A program made the position numbers and the translations under genes. This document shows, one piece after another, positions 51,349 to 61,934 of a stretch of 64,000 bases of DNA (positions are counted from its first letter, which is position 1; each line of letters starts with the position of its first letter). The notes beneath the pieces were generated by a model. It was not told the DNA's origin. It worked only from the letters and a program-made list of their open reading frames with translations, and did not search any database. The DNA lies in assembly GCF_016722785.1 (NCBI RefSeq), contig NZ_JAEQNE010000004.1, positions 124,001 to 188,000 of the forward strand. Reading direction: 5' to 3'. Source of the DNA: Ramlibacter monticola. Lineage in GTDB: Bacteria; Pseudomonadota; Gammaproteobacteria; Burkholderiales; Burkholderiaceae_C.

Positions 51349-51756
51349 ATGTTCGGTAAAAAAACCCAGCCGCCCATCAAGAGCCTGATCGCCCAGGGCA
51401 CCCGCATCGAGGGCAACATGAAGTTCAAGGAAGGCCTGCGCATCGACGGCGAGGTCTTCGGCGACATCCAGGCCAGCCCGGAAGAGAACGGCAGCCTGCT
51501 GGTGATCTCGGAAGCCGCGGTGGTCCAGGGTTCCATCCAGGCCGACCATGTGATCGTCAACGGCACCGTGCGCGGCCCGGTCCATGCCCGCGAGCTGCTG
51601 GAATTGCAGCCCAAGGCCAGGATCGAAGGCGATGTTTCCTACGTGGCGCTTGAGATGCACCAGGGCGCCACCATCTGCGGACAGTTGCGGCCGCTGATGA
51701 CGGGGGTTTCCGAGGAGGAAAAGCCCTTACTGAAGCTGGCGGCAAAGAGCGCCTGA
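51349..51756 (+). CDS. bactofilin family cytoskeletal protein
   Basis: A 135-residue bactofilin, a self-polymerising beta-helical scaffold protein. The right-handed helix repeats are visible: [72 protein letters not shown] (given here in pieces of one continuous domain). The N-terminal MFGKKTQPP fits the membrane-associating tail. The SD GAGGAG fixes the ATG at 51349. Neighbouring anmK and an M23 endopeptidase suggest a link to peptidoglycan. Confidence 0.9.
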   Translation: MFGKKTQPPIKSLIAQGTRIEGNMKFKEGLRIDGEVFGDIQASPEENGSLLVISEAAVVQGSIQADHVIVNGTVRGPVHARELLELQPKARIEGDVSYVALEMHQGATICGQLRPLMTGVSEEEKPLLKLAAKSA

Positions 51757-51814
51757 TGGACGGCCGAGCTGCGGCCGGCTTAACATCAGGTCAATACCCT
51801 CACCAGAGAGTCCA

Positions 51815-52186
51815 ATGAGCGCAGTCGCCGAACAAGTCACCGAAATGCCCGCCCCGCTGATCTTCACGGACAGTGCTGCGAACAAGGTCGCCGAGCTGAT
51901 CGCGGAGGAAGGCAACCCGGACCTGAAGCTGCGCGTCTTCGTGCAGGGCGGCGGCTGCTCGGGCTTCCAGTACGGCTTCACCTTCGACGAGATCGCCAAC
52001 GACGACGACACCGTCATGATGAAGAACGGCGTCTCGCTCCTCATCGACGCCATGAGCTACCAGTACCTGGTGGGCGCCGAGATCGACTACAAGGAAGACC
52101 TGCAGGGCGCCCAGTTCGTGATCAAGAACCCGAACGCCGCCACCACCTGCGGTTGCGGCTCCAGCTTCTCGCCGTCCGACCACTAA
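51815..52186 (+). CDS. erpA: iron-sulfur cluster insertion protein ErpA
   Basis: A-type iron-sulfur carrier of 123 residues that delivers clusters to apo-proteins. The three ligand cysteines are present: [11 protein letters not shown] and [26 protein letters not shown] and [23 protein letters not shown] are typical. Its stop overlaps the anmK stop on the other strand (CTAA). Confidence 0.95.
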   Translation: MSAVAEQVTEMPAPLIFTDSAANKVAELIAEEGNPDLKLRVFVQGGGCSGFQYGFTFDEIANDDDTVMMKNGVSLLIDAMSYQYLVGAEIDYKEDLQGAQFVIKNPNAATTCGCGSSFSPSDH

Positions 52187-53292
52187 GCGGGGTAGATGCC
52201 CCCCAGCACACGGGCGCCGCGGGCGCCCGTGGTGCTTTCCAGGTGCAGCTTTTCGCCGCGGACGCACTTCCTTGCCAGCCAGGCGAAGGCGGCGGCTTCC
52301 ACCTGCAGGGGCGGCAGGCCGGCGTCCGCGCTGGAGATCACCCGGGCCTGCGGCAGCAGGGCGGCCAGCCGCCGCATCAGGTGGCCATTGAGCGCGCCGC
52401 CGCCGCAGACGATCAGGCGCGTGAGGCCGGGCGCGTGGCGCTGCACGTCCTGCGCGCAGGAGCGGGCGGTGAGCTCCGTCAGCGTGGACTGCACGTCCTG
52501 CGGGGCCGCGTCCGGGGCTTTCTGCAGGTGGCCGGCCAGCCAGGGCCGGTTGAACAGGTCGCGGCCGGTGCTCTTGGGCGGTGACTGCGAGAAATACGGC
52601 TCGGCCAGCAGCGAAGCCAGCAGGGGTTCCACCACGCGGCCGCCGGCGGCCCAGCGGCCGTCGTGGTCGTAGGGCTGTCCGGTGTGCTGGAGGCACCAGG
52701 CATCCATGAGCGCGTTGCCGGGGCCGCAGTCGAAGCCCTGCATGCTGCCGTCGGCGCGCAGCAGGGTGATGTTGGAGATGCCCCCGATGTTCAGGACGCC
52801 CGCGGTTTCGCCGGCATGGGCGAACACCGCCTGGTGGAACACCGGCGCCAGGGGCGCGCCCTGGCCGCCCGCGGCCACGTCGCGGCTGCGGAAGTCCGCC
52901 ACCACCCGGATCCGCGTCAGTTCGGCCAGCAGGGCCGGTTGGGCGAGCTGGATGGTGTAGCCGGTGCCGTCGAACATCGCGGGGCGGTGGCGCACCGTCT
53001 GGCCGTGCGCGCCGATCGCATCGATGTCTTCCGGTTCCAGGCCCGCCCGCAGCAGCAGCTTCGCCGCCACCTCCGCGTAGACCCGCATCAGCGCGTTGCC
53101 CGCCAGCCACGCCCGATGGAGTTCATCGGGGCCGGAGGCGTTGAGCGCCATGAGCTCCAGGCGCAGGGTCTCGTCGAAACCCGCGCTCGCATGTTGCAGG
53201 ACCCGGAGGCCGCCCGAAGAGAAGTCGGCGATGACGCCGTCCACCCCGTCCATCGAGGTGCCGGACATCAGGCCGATGAAGAGATCCGCCAT
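52183..53292 (-). CDS. anmK: anhydro-N-acetylmuramic acid kinase
   Basis: AnmK of 369 residues, which phosphorylates and opens anhydro-MurNAc released during cell-wall recycling. Seen: [59 protein letters not shown] and [16 protein letters not shown] use the ATG at 53292 (MADLF), with one at 53301 also possible. It is followed on the other strand by erpA, stop to stop. Confidence 0.95.
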   Translation of the reverse strand: MADLFIGLMSGTSMDGVDGVIADFSSGGLRVLQHASAGFDETLRLELMALNASGPDELHRAWLAGNALMRVYAEVAAKLLLRAGLEPEDIDAIGAHGQTVRHRPAMFDGTGYTIQLAQPALLAELTRIRVVADFRSRDVAAGGQGAPLAPVFHQAVFAHAGETAGVLNIGGISNITLLRADGSMQGFDCGPGNALMDAWCLQHTGQPYDHDGRWAAGGRVVEPLLASLLAEPYFSQSPPKSTGRDLFNRPWLAGHLQKAPDAAPQDVQSTLTELTARSCAQDVQRHAPGLTRLIVCGGGALNGHLMRRLAALLPQARVISSADAGLPPLQVEAAAFAWLARKCVRGEKLHLESTTGARGARVLGGIYPA

Positions 53293-53370
53293 GGGCCGCA
53301 TCCTAGGGCATGACGAACGACAAATGACGGACGACGGGCCCGGAAGCCTTTGTCATCCGTCATGAAACCG

Positions 53371-53397
53371 CGCGGCGGCGGAAGATCGTCCGCCGCG
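53371..53397 (-). terminator. GC-rich hairpin downstream of the M23 peptidase gene
   Basis: CGCGGCGG and CCGCCGCG arms with short internal mismatches, 11 bp beyond the peptidase stop on the minus strand and followed on that strand by GGTTTCATG, so only a weak T-run. Confidence 0.5.
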
Positions 53398-53407
53398 CCG
53401 GGGGGCG

Positions 53408-54763
53408 TCAGCGCGCCGACGCGACCATGTTGGCCGAGGCGGCCACGGCCAGCTGCGTGCGCATGACCTCGGCCAGGCGCTCGAAGTTCGGGCGGGCCTG
53501 GGCCGTCAGCTCGGTGGGCACCACGTAGCGGCGGGCCACCTCCAGCGGATCGCGCTGGACGCCCTTTTCCTTGAACTCGAAGTGCAGGTGCGGGCCGGTC
53601 GCCCAGCCGGTCGAACCCACGGCGCCGATGCGCTGGCCGCGTTCCACGGCCTGGCCGCGCCTGACGTCGATGCGGCTCAGGTGCGCATACAGGGTCGTGT
53701 TGCCCTTGCCGTGGTCGATCTCGACCACGTTGCCGTAGCCGTTCTGGACGCCGGTGAACTGCACCAGGCCAGATCCGATGGTGCGGACCGGCGCGCCGGT
53801 GGGGGCACCGAAGTCGACCCCCGTGTGCGCGCGCCAGGTGTGGTGGATCGGATGGAGGCGCATAGCGAAGCCGCTGGTGATGCGGGTGACCTCCATCGGC
53901 GAGACCAGGAAGGCGCGCTCCAGGCTGCGGCCCTGGAGGTCGAAATAGCCGCCCCGCTGGCCGGCCTGCTGGAACCACATGGCGTCCAGGTTGCGGCCGC
54001 CGTTGACGAACTGCGCCGACACCACGCGGCCGGTGCGCATCGGCTCGCCGTCCGCTTCGAGCGTCTCGTAGACCACCGCGAAGCGGTCGCCGGGGTGCAG
54101 GCGATGGAAATCGACGTCGGCGGAGAAGATGTCCACCAGCTGGCTGGTGACGGCGTCCGGGATGCCGGCCTCGTCCACGGCCTGGAACAGCGTGCTGCGG
54201 ATGCTGCCGCTGCCCACGCGCAGGGAGGCGACCAGCGGCGCCGTCTCGACGCGGCTGGCAAAGCCGCCGGAAGGCTGGCGTTCCACCACCAGGCGCTTGA
54301 AAGTCCCTTCGTCGCCGGGCCAGCGCACCGTCAGGCGCAGCAGGTTGCGGCCATCGGTGGCCTCGGCGCTGACCTGCCGGCCGGGAGCGCCCAGCACCTG
54401 CGGGCGCGCCACGGCGTCCTGGCGCAGGAAGGCGGCCGCGGCGGCATCGTTGACGCCCAGGCGGGCCAGCAGGGCTTCCGCGGTGTCGGAGGAGCGGACC
54501 GCTTCGGCCGTGAACAGGCTGAAGTGGTGGGCATCGAGCGCCTCGGCCTGCTGCTCCAGCGAAAGGGGCTGCACGGTCTCGAGGATCTCACGCACCGGCA
54601 GGGCGGCGGGGTCCGGGCCGAGCGAGGCCACGGCATAGGCGCCCCCGCCCATGGTGAGGAGGAGGGCGGCTACGATCGCCGTGACCTGTCGCGGGTGGTG
54701 CTGCAGCACGTGGCCTGCACGTGCGACGAGCCGCTCCCCGGCGGTCAAGACATTCTTGTTCAA
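53408..54763 (-). CDS. M23 family peptidase (LytM-type endopeptidase)
   Basis: A 451-residue inner-membrane-anchored metallopeptidase acting on peptidoglycan cross-links or as an amidase activator. One transmembrane segment (about 28-47, [20 protein letters not shown]) is followed by a LysM/OapA-like linker region ([18 protein letters not shown]). The C-terminal LytM domain has [19 protein letters not shown] (HxxxD) and [10 protein letters not shown] (HxH), the full zinc ligand set, so it should be catalytically active. It is divergent from tyrS. Confidence 0.93.
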   Translation of the reverse strand: MNKNVLTAGERLVARAGHVLQHHPRQVTAIVAALLLTMGGGAYAVASLGPDPAALPVREILETVQPLSLEQQAEALDAHHFSLFTAEAVRSSDTAEALLARLGVNDAAAAAFLRQDAVARPQVLGAPGRQVSAEATDGRNLLRLTVRWPGDEGTFKRLVVERQPSGGFASRVETAPLVASLRVGSGSIRSTLFQAVDEAGIPDAVTSQLVDIFSADVDFHRLHPGDRFAVVYETLEADGEPMRTGRVVSAQFVNGGRNLDAMWFQQAGQRGGYFDLQGRSLERAFLVSPMEVTRITSGFAMRLHPIHHTWRAHTGVDFGAPTGAPVRTIGSGLVQFTGVQNGYGNVVEIDHGKGNTTLYAHLSRIDVRRGQAVERGQRIGAVGSTGWATGPHLHFEFKEKGVQRDPLEVARRYVVPTELTAQARPNFERLAEVMRTQLAVAASANMVASAR

Positions 54764-54954
54764 CGTTTACGTCCCCGTTCTTGTCCGGGTATGTAGGACA
54801 AAGTCCTACGCGAGTCCCGGGTGGTTTCCTGCAGCATCGTGCGGTGCGCGCCGATGGCCGGAAGTCGAATAAAGCTGCCGCCACTAGAATCGGCAGGCAC
54901 AAAACGAGCCGAAGTATAGCCAGCTCTGCGGCGGCTGCCTCTGCAAAACCCCTT

Positions 54955-56190
54955 ATGAATCAAGAAGTTGTTACAGAAATTTTCCCGGTTTCGGAAAAGG
55001 TCCGGGCAGCCCTGGCGGTCACTTTGCGGGGGGCGGAGGAACTGATCCCGCAGGACGACTGGGTGCGAAAACTGGCGCGTTCCGAGGCGACCGGGGTCCC
55101 CCTGCGCATCAAGCTGGGCCTCGATCCCACCGCTCCGGATATCCATATCGGCCATACCGTCGTTCTCAACAAGCTGCGTCAGTTGCAAGATCTGGGCCAC
55201 ACGGTGATCTTCCTGATCGGCGACTTCACGTCGATGATCGGCGACCCGTCCGGGCGCAACAGCACCCGGCCGCCGCTGACCGCGGAACAGATCCGCGTCA
55301 ATGCGGAGACCTACCGCGCGCAGGCCTACAAGATCCTGGATCCGGCCAGGACCGAGCTTCGCTACAACAGCGAGTGGAGCGACCCGCTGGGGGCCCGCGG
55401 CATGATCCAGCTGGCGGCGAAGTACACGGTGGCGCGGATGATGGAGCGCAACGACTTCCACGAGCGCTTCAAGGCCGGCACGCCGATCTCGATCCACGAG
55501 TTCCTGTACCCCCTGATGCAGGGCTACGACTCGGTGGCGCTGAAAAGCGACCTGGAGCTCGGCGGCACCGACCAGAAGTTCAACCTGCTCATGGGCCGGC
55601 ACCTGCAGGCCGAATACGGCCAGGAGCCCCAGTGCATCCTGACCATGCCGCTGCTGGAAGGCCTGGACGGCGTCGAGAAGATGTCCAAGAGCAAGGGCAA
55701 CTACATCGGCATCACCGAGGACGCGAACACCATGTTCGCCAAGGTGATGTCGATCTCGGACCCGCTCATGTGGCGCTGGTACACCCTGCTGTCCTTCCGC
55801 AGCGAGGCGGAGATCGCCGCGCTGAAGAAGGAAGTGGAGGGCGGGCGCAATCCGCGCAACGCCAAGGTGATGCTGGCCAAGGAGATCACCGCGCGCTTCC
55901 ACAGCGCCGTGGCGGCCGATGCGGCGGAACAGGACTTCGTCAACCGCAGCAAGGGCGGGGTGCCGGACGAGATCCCCGAGCTGGCGCTCTCCGGCGCGCC
56001 GCTCGGGATCGCGCAGCTGCTGAAACAGGCGGCCCTCGCGCCTTCGACTTCCGAGGCGAACCGCCTGATCGACGGCGGCGGGGTGCGCATCGACCAGTCG
56101 CCGGTGAGCGACAAGGGCCTGAAGCTGGCGGCCGGCACCTATGTCGTGCAGGTCGGCAAGCGCAAGTTCGCGCGCGTGACCCTGAGCTGA
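54955..56190 (+). CDS. tyrS: tyrosyl-tRNA synthetase
   Basis: Class I tyrosyl-tRNA synthetase of 411 residues. Seen: [22 protein letters not shown] (HIGH), [47 protein letters not shown] (KMSKS), and a C-terminal S4 domain ([21 protein letters not shown]). The ATG at 54955 is chosen because the upstream extension is low in family similarity. It converges on the cytochrome gene. Confidence 0.97.
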   Translation: MNQEVVTEIFPVSEKVRAALAVTLRGAEELIPQDDWVRKLARSEATGVPLRIKLGLDPTAPDIHIGHTVVLNKLRQLQDLGHTVIFLIGDFTSMIGDPSGRNSTRPPLTAEQIRVNAETYRAQAYKILDPARTELRYNSEWSDPLGARGMIQLAAKYTVARMMERNDFHERFKAGTPISIHEFLYPLMQGYDSVALKSDLELGGTDQKFNLLMGRHLQAEYGQEPQCILTMPLLEGLDGVEKMSKSKGNYIGITEDANTMFAKVMSISDPLMWRWYTLLSFRSEAEIAALKKEVEGGRNPRNAKVMLAKEITARFHSAVAADAAEQDFVNRSKGGVPDEIPELALSGAPLGIAQLLKQAALAPSTSEANRLIDGGGVRIDQSPVSDKGLKLAAGTYVVQVGKRKFARVTLS

Positions 56191-56212
56191 CGCCGGACGG
56201 TGGCGCGCGCCC

Positions 56213-56530
56213 TCAGAGCTTGAGGATCCAGCGCACCATCGTCACGATGTCTTCGTCCTTGACCTGCGTGTTGGGCGGCATGGGCATCTGGCCCCAGACG
56301 CCGGTGCCGCCCTTCTTGACCTTCTCGATCAGCCGGGCTTCCGCCGCCTTGTCGCCCTTGTACTTGGCGGCCACGTCCTTGTAGGCCGGCCCGACCAGCT
56401 TCTTGTCGATGGCATGGCAGGCCACGCAGCCGCTCGTCTTGATGAGGTCTTCGCCCGCGTCCGCCGCCTGGGCGAGGGGCGCCCACGCCAGCGTCGCCAG
56501 CGCGCATGCAGCAATCGATGCAATCTTCAT
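56213..56530 (-). CDS. class I c-type cytochrome
   Basis: A 105-residue periplasmic monoheme cytochrome. The signal peptide MKIASIAACALATLAWAPLAQA is followed by heme motif CVACH (Cys35-His39), then VGPAYKDVAAKY and the axial Met loop VWGQMPMPPNTQVKDEDI, ending MVRWILKL. It resembles cytochrome c-551/c-552, a soluble electron carrier. SD AGGAGG precedes the ATG at 56530. Confidence 0.95.
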   Translation of the reverse strand: MKIASIAACALATLAWAPLAQAADAGEDLIKTSGCVACHAIDKKLVGPAYKDVAAKYKGDKAAEARLIEKVKKGGTGVWGQMPMPPNTQVKDEDIVTMVRWILKL

Positions 56531-56711
56531 TGCCTGCCTCCTTTGTCGGCGCGCAGGATACGCCCCCTTGCCCCGCGGGGCGGTAGCAACCTGTTCGCGG
56601 GAAGGGCCGGAGGGTGGCGCGGACCAGGCGGCGGCTGCGGGACATCCGACCCGCAGCCGCCGGTCGGGAAGCCCGCCCTGACGGTCCATCCGGGCCGGCC
56701 GCACCGAGTCG

Positions 56712-57395
56712 TCAGCGGGCTCCGGCCGCCTCCAGCATCTTCACCATCTCCCCATACCCCCGCGCCTTCGCCAGCTGCAGCGGCGTGCGCCCCTCGCGGT
56801 CGGTGAGTTGCAGGCTGGCGCCGGCCTGGACCAGCGCGCGCAGCGTGTCCTGGTGGCGCGGGCCGCCGTCGCCCAGCACGATGGACTCGATCACGGCCGT
56901 CCAGTGCAGGTTGTTCACGTGGTCCAGCGGGGCGCCGGCGGCAATGAGCTGGCGCACCACCCCCGCATGCCCCAGGTGCGCGGCGGCGATCAGGGCCGTG
57001 CCGTCGTAGCGGCTGGTCACCTGCTTCGCGCTGGCGCCCAGCGACAGGAGCAGCTTGAGCGTCTCCTCGTCGTTGGCCACCGAGGCGATGGTGACGGTGT
57101 CGTAGCGGTCGTTCTCCAGCAGGTTCAGGTCCCCGCCCGCCTTCGCCAGCGCCTGGACCGCGCCCCGCTGCCGCGCGAAGGTGGCCACGTGCAGCGGCGT
57201 GCGGCCGTGCGCATCGCGCGCGTTCAGGTCGGCCCGCGCCGCCGCCAGGGAGGCGACACGTGCGGCGTCGCCCGCATGCGCTGCCGCATGCAGGCCCTGG
57301 TAGCGGGCCGCCTCGGCCGGCGTCGGGCCCACCTGGGCCTGCACGCCCGCCGCGGCCGCCAAGGCCACGGCGGCCAGGAGATGCCAGGCCTTCAT
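56712..57395 (-). CDS. exported ankyrin repeat protein
   Basis: A 227-residue protein with signal peptide MKAWHLLAAVALAAAAGVQAQ and about five ankyrin repeats: LHAAAHAGDAARVASLAAARADLNARD, GRTPLHVATFARQRGAVQAL, YDTVTIASVANDEETLKLLLSLG, DGTALIAAAHLGHAGVVRQLIAAGAPLDHVN and GRTPLQLAKARGYGEMVKML. Bacterial periplasmic ankyrin proteins of this kind (AnkB-like) are sometimes tied to oxidative defence; that is not shown here. Its ATG overlaps the stop of the heme-binding gene (ATGA). Confidence 0.9.
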   Translation of the reverse strand: MKAWHLLAAVALAAAAGVQAQVGPTPAEAARYQGLHAAAHAGDAARVASLAAARADLNARDAHGRTPLHVATFARQRGAVQALAKAGGDLNLLENDRYDTVTIASVANDEETLKLLLSLGASAKQVTSRYDGTALIAAAHLGHAGVVRQLIAAGAPLDHVNNLHWTAVIESIVLGDGGPRHQDTLRALVQAGASLQLTDREGRTPLQLAKARGYGEMVKMLEAAGAR

Positions 57396-57883
57396 TGCAG
57401 TTGTCCCTTGACCTTGTCGATCGCCGCGATGGCGCACTGCTCGTCGAGGTGGCCGCCGGGCGCCCCGCCCACGCCGACCGCGCCGATGGTGTCGTTGCCG
57501 ACCTTGATCGGCACGCCGCCCCCGAGCAGCAGGAAGCCGGGCAGGTAGACCAGGTTGGCGCCGGCGGGGTTGGACTGCGCGCCCTGCATCATGGCCTGGG
57601 TCGCGTTCTTCGCCGAGGCCGAGGTCCAGGCCTTGCGCTCGCTGGAGCCCAGCGTGTGCGGGCCGGCATTGTCGGCGCGCAGCACCGCGCGCACCGTGCC
57701 GGCGCGGTCCACCACGGTGGCCGCGACCGCGTAGCCGTTGGCGGCGCAGGCGTTCACCGCCTCCAGCGCGATCTGGTTCGCCAGGGGCAGGGAGATGTTG
57801 CGTTCGGTGCGGACGGCCTGGGCGGAAGCCCCGGCCGAGGCCAGGACGAGCGAAGCGGCGAGGGCGGAAACGACGGTGCGCAT
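57392..57883 (-). CDS. GlcG/HbpS family heme-binding protein, exported
   Basis: A 163-residue GlcG/HbpS-like protein. A signal peptide (MRTVVSALAASLVLASAGASA) is followed by the conserved fold: EAVNACAANGYAVAATVVDRAGTVRAVLRADNAGPHT, SERKAWTSASAKNATQAM and PIKVGNDTIGAVGVGGAPGGHLDEQCA. HbpS binds heme and signals redox stress with a two-component system in Streptomyces; here a two-component system lies directly upstream, which may be coincidence. SD AAGGAG fixes 57883. It is coupled to the ankyrin gene. Confidence 0.9.
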   Translation of the reverse strand: MRTVVSALAASLVLASAGASAQAVRTERNISLPLANQIALEAVNACAANGYAVAATVVDRAGTVRAVLRADNAGPHTLGSSERKAWTSASAKNATQAMMQGAQSNPAGANLVYLPGFLLLGGGVPIKVGNDTIGAVGVGGAPGGHLDEQCAIAAIDKVKGQLQ

Positions 57884-57978
57884 GGGATTCTCCTTCGGGT
57901 GGGGCGGCCCGGGTCGGACCGTGGGAGAACTGTAGGGAGCGGCTCCTTTCCGCGGCATTCGTGCGGCTACGCGCGCGC

Positions 57979-57996
57979 CTCCGTAGATCTACGGAG
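57979..57996. promoter_or_regulatory. perfect 18-bp palindrome, candidate response-regulator site
   Basis: CTCCGTAGATCTACGGAG is a complete dyad. It overlaps the stop codon of the FixJ-type regulator gene and lies about 96 bp upstream of the heme-binding gene, in its likely promoter region. Palindromes of this size suit dimeric NarL/FixJ-type proteins. No terminator T-run follows. Confidence 0.5.
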
Positions 57997-58630
57997 TCCC
58001 GCCGTCCTCGGCGATCAGCGCGGCGTATTGCCGCACCAGCTGGGCCAGCGACTCGGCCTGCAGCTTGGCGAACAGGTTGGCCCGGTGCGTCTCCACCGTC
58101 CGCGGCGACAGCGCCAGTGCGCGGCCGATCTCCTTGTTGGTGAGGCCCTCCACGATCAGCCCCGCCACCTCGCGTTCGCGCTCGGACAACTGCGCGTAAC
58201 GCTCGCGCGCCACGCGGTCGGCGGAGAGCCGCTCGCGCGAGCGCACGTGCTGGCGCACGGCGTTCTGCAGCGCCTCCAGCAGCGCCTCGTCGTCCACCGG
58301 CTTTTCCAGGAACTCCGCCGCGCCGCCCTTGAAGGCACGGCGGCACATGTCGACCGTGCCGTGGCCGGTGAGCATGATCACGGGCTGGTCCGCGCCCTGC
58401 GCTGCGAGGGCCTCCAGCACGGCGAGGCCGCTCATGCCCGGCATGCGCACGTCCAGCACGATGGCCCCGATGTCCTGCCGCGGGAACTCGCGCAGGAAGA
58501 CCTGCGGGTCGCTCCAGCCCTGCACGCGCAGGCCCACGGTGGAGATCAGCAGCGCCAGGCTGGCGCGCACGGCCTCGTCATCGTCGACCAGGTGGACCAG
58601 CGGGGAGAGCGGGGACGGCGTTGCGTTCAT
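57989..58630 (-). CDS. FixJ/NarL-type response regulator
   Basis: A 213-residue response regulator. The receiver holds LVDDDEAVRASL, phospho-acceptor Asp60 (AIVLDVRMPGMSG), VIMLTGHGTVDM and FLEKPVDDE. The C-terminal LuxR-type helix-turn-helix is QLSEREREVAGLIVEGLTNKEIGRALALSPRTVETHRANLFAKL. It is coupled to the kinase gene by ATGA overlap. A perfect palindrome spans its stop codon. Confidence 0.94.
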   Translation of the reverse strand: MNATPSPLSPLVHLVDDDEAVRASLALLISTVGLRVQGWSDPQVFLREFPRQDIGAIVLDVRMPGMSGLAVLEALAAQGADQPVIMLTGHGTVDMCRRAFKGGAAEFLEKPVDDEALLEALQNAVRQHVRSRERLSADRVARERYAQLSEREREVAGLIVEGLTNKEIGRALALSPRTVETHRANLFAKLQAESLAQLVRQYAALIAEDGGTP

Positions 58631-60090
58631 GGGGTGGCGAGCGGCAGGCGCAGGGTGAAGGCGGCGCCGCGCGGGCTGCGCGCCTGCACGCCGAGGCGGC
58701 CGCCCATGCCGGCGGCGAGGCTCTCGCACAGGCTCAGGCCCAGGCCCAGTCCGTGCTCGCGCGTGGTGAAGAAGGGCTCGAAGATGCGCGGCAGCACTTC
58801 GGGCGCGATGCCCGGCCCGCTGTCGCTCACGGTCAGCGCGCCCTCGCCAGACTGCTGCTCGACCCGCACCGACAGGCTGCGCTCCCCCGGCGGCACCTGC
58901 TCCAGCGCCTGCAGCGCATTGGTCAGGAGGTTGTGGATGATCTGCTCCAGCGCCACCGGCTCGGCGCGCACCGCGATCTCCTGCGTGCCGGCCTCCAGCC
59001 GCGGCGCCACCTGGCGGCGCGCGAACTCCGGTTCCAGCAGGTACAGCGCATTGCGGACCGCCTGCGACAGCACCACCGGCTGCAGCGCCGCGGCCCCGGC
59101 CGGACGCTCGACGCCGCGGCGCAGGCGCGCCAGCACGTCGGCCGCGCGACGGGCCTGTTCCTCGGCCTGGCGCATCGCGCCGCGCGCGGTGTCCAGCTCG
59201 GGCGGCTCCTCCTGCAGCAGGCGGCGCGCGGCCTGCGCGCTGGCCAGCACCGCGGCCAGCGGCTGGTTCAACTCGTGCGCCATGCCGGCGGCCAGCTCGC
59301 CCAGCGTGTTGAGCCGCGCGACCTGGCCCAGGCGCAGCAGTTCCTCGGCCCGGCGGCGTTCGGCGCGCTGGGCGCGCAGCCAGTGCCACGCGGCCACCGC
59401 CGCCGCCATGGCGAGGGCCCACACCGCGATCCAGCGCCAGGGCAGGTCCGACCAGCCCACCGCGCGGCGCGCGACCAGGTCGAAGGGCTGGCTGTCGGCC
59501 GCGAGGTGCTTGTGGAACGACAGGGTCCAGAGCCCGGCCCGCCCGTCGCCGGGCTGCAGCAGGAACTGCTGGCCGTCGTATTCCAGCGTGAGTCGCACCG
59601 GGCTGGTCGGCGGGTGCATGGGCCATTCGTTCCAGGGCACCACCTTCCGCAGGTCGAAGCGGGTGGCGAAGCTGGCCGGCGCGGCCGCCAGCACCACGCG
59701 GTACTGGCCGCGCGCGAAGTCCACGTCCGCCAGGGCCGGCCGACCCTCGACGCGCGAGCGGGACTCCGCGGCGGCGAGCACCGGATCGTTCCAGTCCGCG
59801 TCGCGCTCGCGCCGCTGCATCGAGAGGATCTGCGGATAGAGCGCGGGCAGGCGCTGCTCCACGGGCTCTGCGCCCCCGGGCGGCTGCAGCAGCGCCACGG
59901 TGGCGAGGATGGCATCGTGCTGGACGACGCGCTGGCTCAGCAGCCGGTGCGCGATGCGTGCGTCGGTCTCGAACGCGTCCTGCAGCCGGGCCAGGGCCAG
60001 GCGCACGAGCAGCGCGGCGCCCACTGCCGTGAGCAGGAGCCACAGTCCGAGAGCGGCGCGATGGCGGCCGGGCAGTCGCATGCGCGGCAT
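58627..60090 (-). CDS. sensor histidine kinase, DctB/FixL-like
   Basis: A 487-residue membrane kinase. Two transmembrane segments ([20 protein letters not shown] near 15-34; [18 protein letters not shown] near 220) enclose a ~180-residue periplasmic sensor. The transmitter has [20 protein letters not shown] (phospho-His), [10 protein letters not shown] (N), [23 protein letters not shown] (G1/F) and [18 protein letters not shown] (G2). The start could be 60090 or 60081; neither has a strong SD. It precedes and overlaps its response regulator gene. The signal is unknown. Confidence 0.92.
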   Translation of the reverse strand: MPRMRLPGRHRAALGLWLLLTAVGAALLVRLALARLQDAFETDARIAHRLLSQRVVQHDAILATVALLQPPGGAEPVEQRLPALYPQILSMQRRERDADWNDPVLAAAESRSRVEGRPALADVDFARGQYRVVLAAAPASFATRFDLRKVVPWNEWPMHPPTSPVRLTLEYDGQQFLLQPGDGRAGLWTLSFHKHLAADSQPFDLVARRAVGWSDLPWRWIAVWALAMAAAVAAWHWLRAQRAERRRAEELLRLGQVARLNTLGELAAGMAHELNQPLAAVLASAQAARRLLQEEPPELDTARGAMRQAEEQARRAADVLARLRRGVERPAGAAALQPVVLSQAVRNALYLLEPEFARRQVAPRLEAGTQEIAVRAEPVALEQIIHNLLTNALQALEQVPPGERSLSVRVEQQSGEGALTVSDSGPGIAPEVLPRIFEPFFTTREHGLGLGLSLCESLAAGMGGRLGVQARSPRGAAFTLRLPLATP

Positions 60091-60122
60091 TCTTGCATGG
60101 CCGCTTCGGCACAATGCGGTCC

Positions 60123-61040
60123 ATGTCCGTTGCAATTGCCGCGCAACGCCTGCCGCCGCAGGTGCTCCTGCGCTGGTCCATCGCGGTCGCCGTCGTGACC
60201 ATCGTGCTCAAGACGCTGGCCTGGTGGCTCACCGATTCGGTCGGCCTGCTGTCCGACGCCATGGAGTCCCTGGTCAACCTGGCGAGCGCCGCCTTCGCCC
60301 TGCTGATGGTGAAGATCGCGCAGCGGCCCGCCGACCGGGACCATCCCTACGGCCACCACAAGGCCGAATACTTTTCCGCCGGCTTCGAGGGCCTGGCCAT
60401 CATGGTGGCCGCCGCGGGCATCCTGTGGGCCGCGGTCGCGCGGCTGCTGGAGCCGCAGCCGCTGGAACAGCTCGGGATCGGCCTGGCCCTGTCGGTGCTC
60501 AGTTCCGCGCTCAATGGCGCCCTCGCCTGGGCCATGCTGCAGTCCTCGCGACGGCACCGCTCGATGGCGCTGGAGGGCGACGCGCGGCACCTGATCACCG
60601 ACGTCTGGACCTCCGCCGGCGTGATCGTCGGCGTGGGCCTGGCCGCGGCCACGGGCTGGCTCTGGCTCGACCCGGTGGTGGCCATCGGCGTGGCCCTGAA
60701 CATCCTGCGCGAAGGGGTGCGGCTGGTCTGGCGCTCCTCGCAGGGGCTCATGGACGAGGCCCTGGAGCCCGAAGTGATCGCGGAGATCGAGCAGACGCTG
60801 GCGCAGTTCAAGCACCGCACGATCCGCTTCGACCACGTGTCCTCGCGCCGCTCCGGCAGCCGCCGCTTCGTGGACCTCCACATGCACATGCCCGCGGACT
60901 GGACGCTGGGCCGCGCCGCCGCGGTGCGCTCCTCGGTGGAACAGGCGCTGATGAGCGCGGTGCCGGGGCTGCGCTGCACGATCCAGCTGCTGCCGATGGA
61001 CGTGGAAACGCATTCCGGCGACGAGGAGGACCTGATCTGA
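60123..61040 (+). CDS. cation diffusion facilitator family transporter
   Basis: A 305-residue CDF-type metal exporter (FieF/ZitB-like). Six transmembrane helices are predicted, with metal-site motifs [14 protein letters not shown] and [15 protein letters not shown] in the first half, [16 protein letters not shown] in the second, and a cytoplasmic C-terminal domain ([19 protein letters not shown]). The metal could be Zn, Fe, Mn or Co; sequence alone does not decide. The start at 60123 is divergent from the kinase, and its stop overlaps dtd (TGATG). Confidence 0.92.
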   Translation: MSVAIAAQRLPPQVLLRWSIAVAVVTIVLKTLAWWLTDSVGLLSDAMESLVNLASAAFALLMVKIAQRPADRDHPYGHHKAEYFSAGFEGLAIMVAAAGILWAAVARLLEPQPLEQLGIGLALSVLSSALNGALAWAMLQSSRRHRSMALEGDARHLITDVWTSAGVIVGVGLAAATGWLWLDPVVAIGVALNILREGVRLVWRSSQGLMDEALEPEVIAEIEQTLAQFKHRTIRFDHVSSRRSGSRRFVDLHMHMPADWTLGRAAAVRSSVEQALMSAVPGLRCTIQLLPMDVETHSGDEEDLI

Positions 61041-61480
61041 TGCTGGCCGTGGTGCAGCGCGTGCGCGAAGCGAAGGTGGTGGTGGAGGGCCGGACCGTCG
61101 GCGCGATCGGCCAGGGACTGCTGGCGCTGGTCTGCGCCGAACGCGGCGACACGGAGGCGCAGGCCGGCAAGCTGCTGGCGAAGCTGCTGAAGCTGCGCAT
61201 CTTCAGCGACGAGGCCGGCAAGATGAACCGCAGCGTGCAGGACGTGGCGGGCGGACTGCTGGTGGTGAGCCAGTTCACGCTGGCGGCCGACACGAGCGGC
61301 GGCAACCGGCCGAGTTTCACCAACGCCGCGGCGCCGGAGGAGGGGCGGCGGCTGTACGACTACTTCGTGGCGCGGGCGCGCGCGGCGCATCCCGTGGTGC
61401 AGACCGGCGAGTTCGCGGCGGACATGCAGGTGCACCTGGTGAACGACGGGCCGGTGACGATTCCGGTGACGGTGCGCTGA
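61040..61480 (+). CDS. dtd: D-aminoacyl-tRNA deacylase
   Basis: Dtd of 146 residues, which removes D-amino acids and Gly mischarged on tRNA. Seen: [53 protein letters not shown] (SQFTL active-site motif) and [15 protein letters not shown] (the NxPxT-like cross-subunit motif, here NDGPVT). Its start shares one base with the CDF stop. Confidence 0.96.
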   Translation: MLAVVQRVREAKVVVEGRTVGAIGQGLLALVCAERGDTEAQAGKLLAKLLKLRIFSDEAGKMNRSVQDVAGGLLVVSQFTLAADTSGGNRPSFTNAAAPEEGRRLYDYFVARARAAHPVVQTGEFAADMQVHLVNDGPVTIPVTVR

Positions 61481-61490
61481 GCGGCTTCCT

Positions 61491-61934
61491 TCAATAGGGA
61501 TTCGGGTAGCCCAACGCCCCCATCAGCAGCACCTCCAGCGCCTCCATCTCCAGCGCCTCGCGCTCGCCCAGCTCGTGGTCGTAGCCCTGCGCGTGCAGCG
61601 CCCCGTGCACCAGCAGGTGCGCGTAGTGCGCCTCCAGGCTCTTGCCCTGTTCCTTCGCCTCGCGTTCCACCACCGGGCCGCACAGCACCAGGTCGGCCGA
61701 GACGACCGGCTCGCGCAGGTAGTCGAAGGTGAGCACGTTGGTGGCGTAGTCCTTGCCGCGGTACTGGCGGTTCAGCGCCTGTCCTTCGTCGGCGCCGACG
61801 ATGCGCACCGCGAGCTCCGCCGGCGCGGCCAGCGCCATGGCGATCCAGCGTCGCGCCCGGGCGGGGGTCACGATGCGGCGGTGCTCGGCGGCCTTCGGGA
61901 AGGCGCCGAACTGCAGCGACAGTTCGAGGCTCAT
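61491..61934 (-). CDS. ybeY: endoribonuclease YbeY
   Basis: rRNA-maturation endoribonuclease of 147 residues. The zinc motif [11 protein letters not shown] (HxxxHxxGxDH) is intact, with [18 protein letters not shown] upstream. It is coupled to the phoH gene by ATGA, the usual ybeZ-ybeY pair. It converges on dtd with 10 bp between. Confidence 0.96.
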   Translation of the reverse strand: MSLELSLQFGAFPKAAEHRRIVTPARARRWIAMALAAPAELAVRIVGADEGQALNRQYRGKDYATNVLTFDYLREPVVSADLVLCGPVVEREAKEQGKSLEAHYAHLLVHGALHAQGYDHELGEREALEMEALEVLLMGALGYPNPY

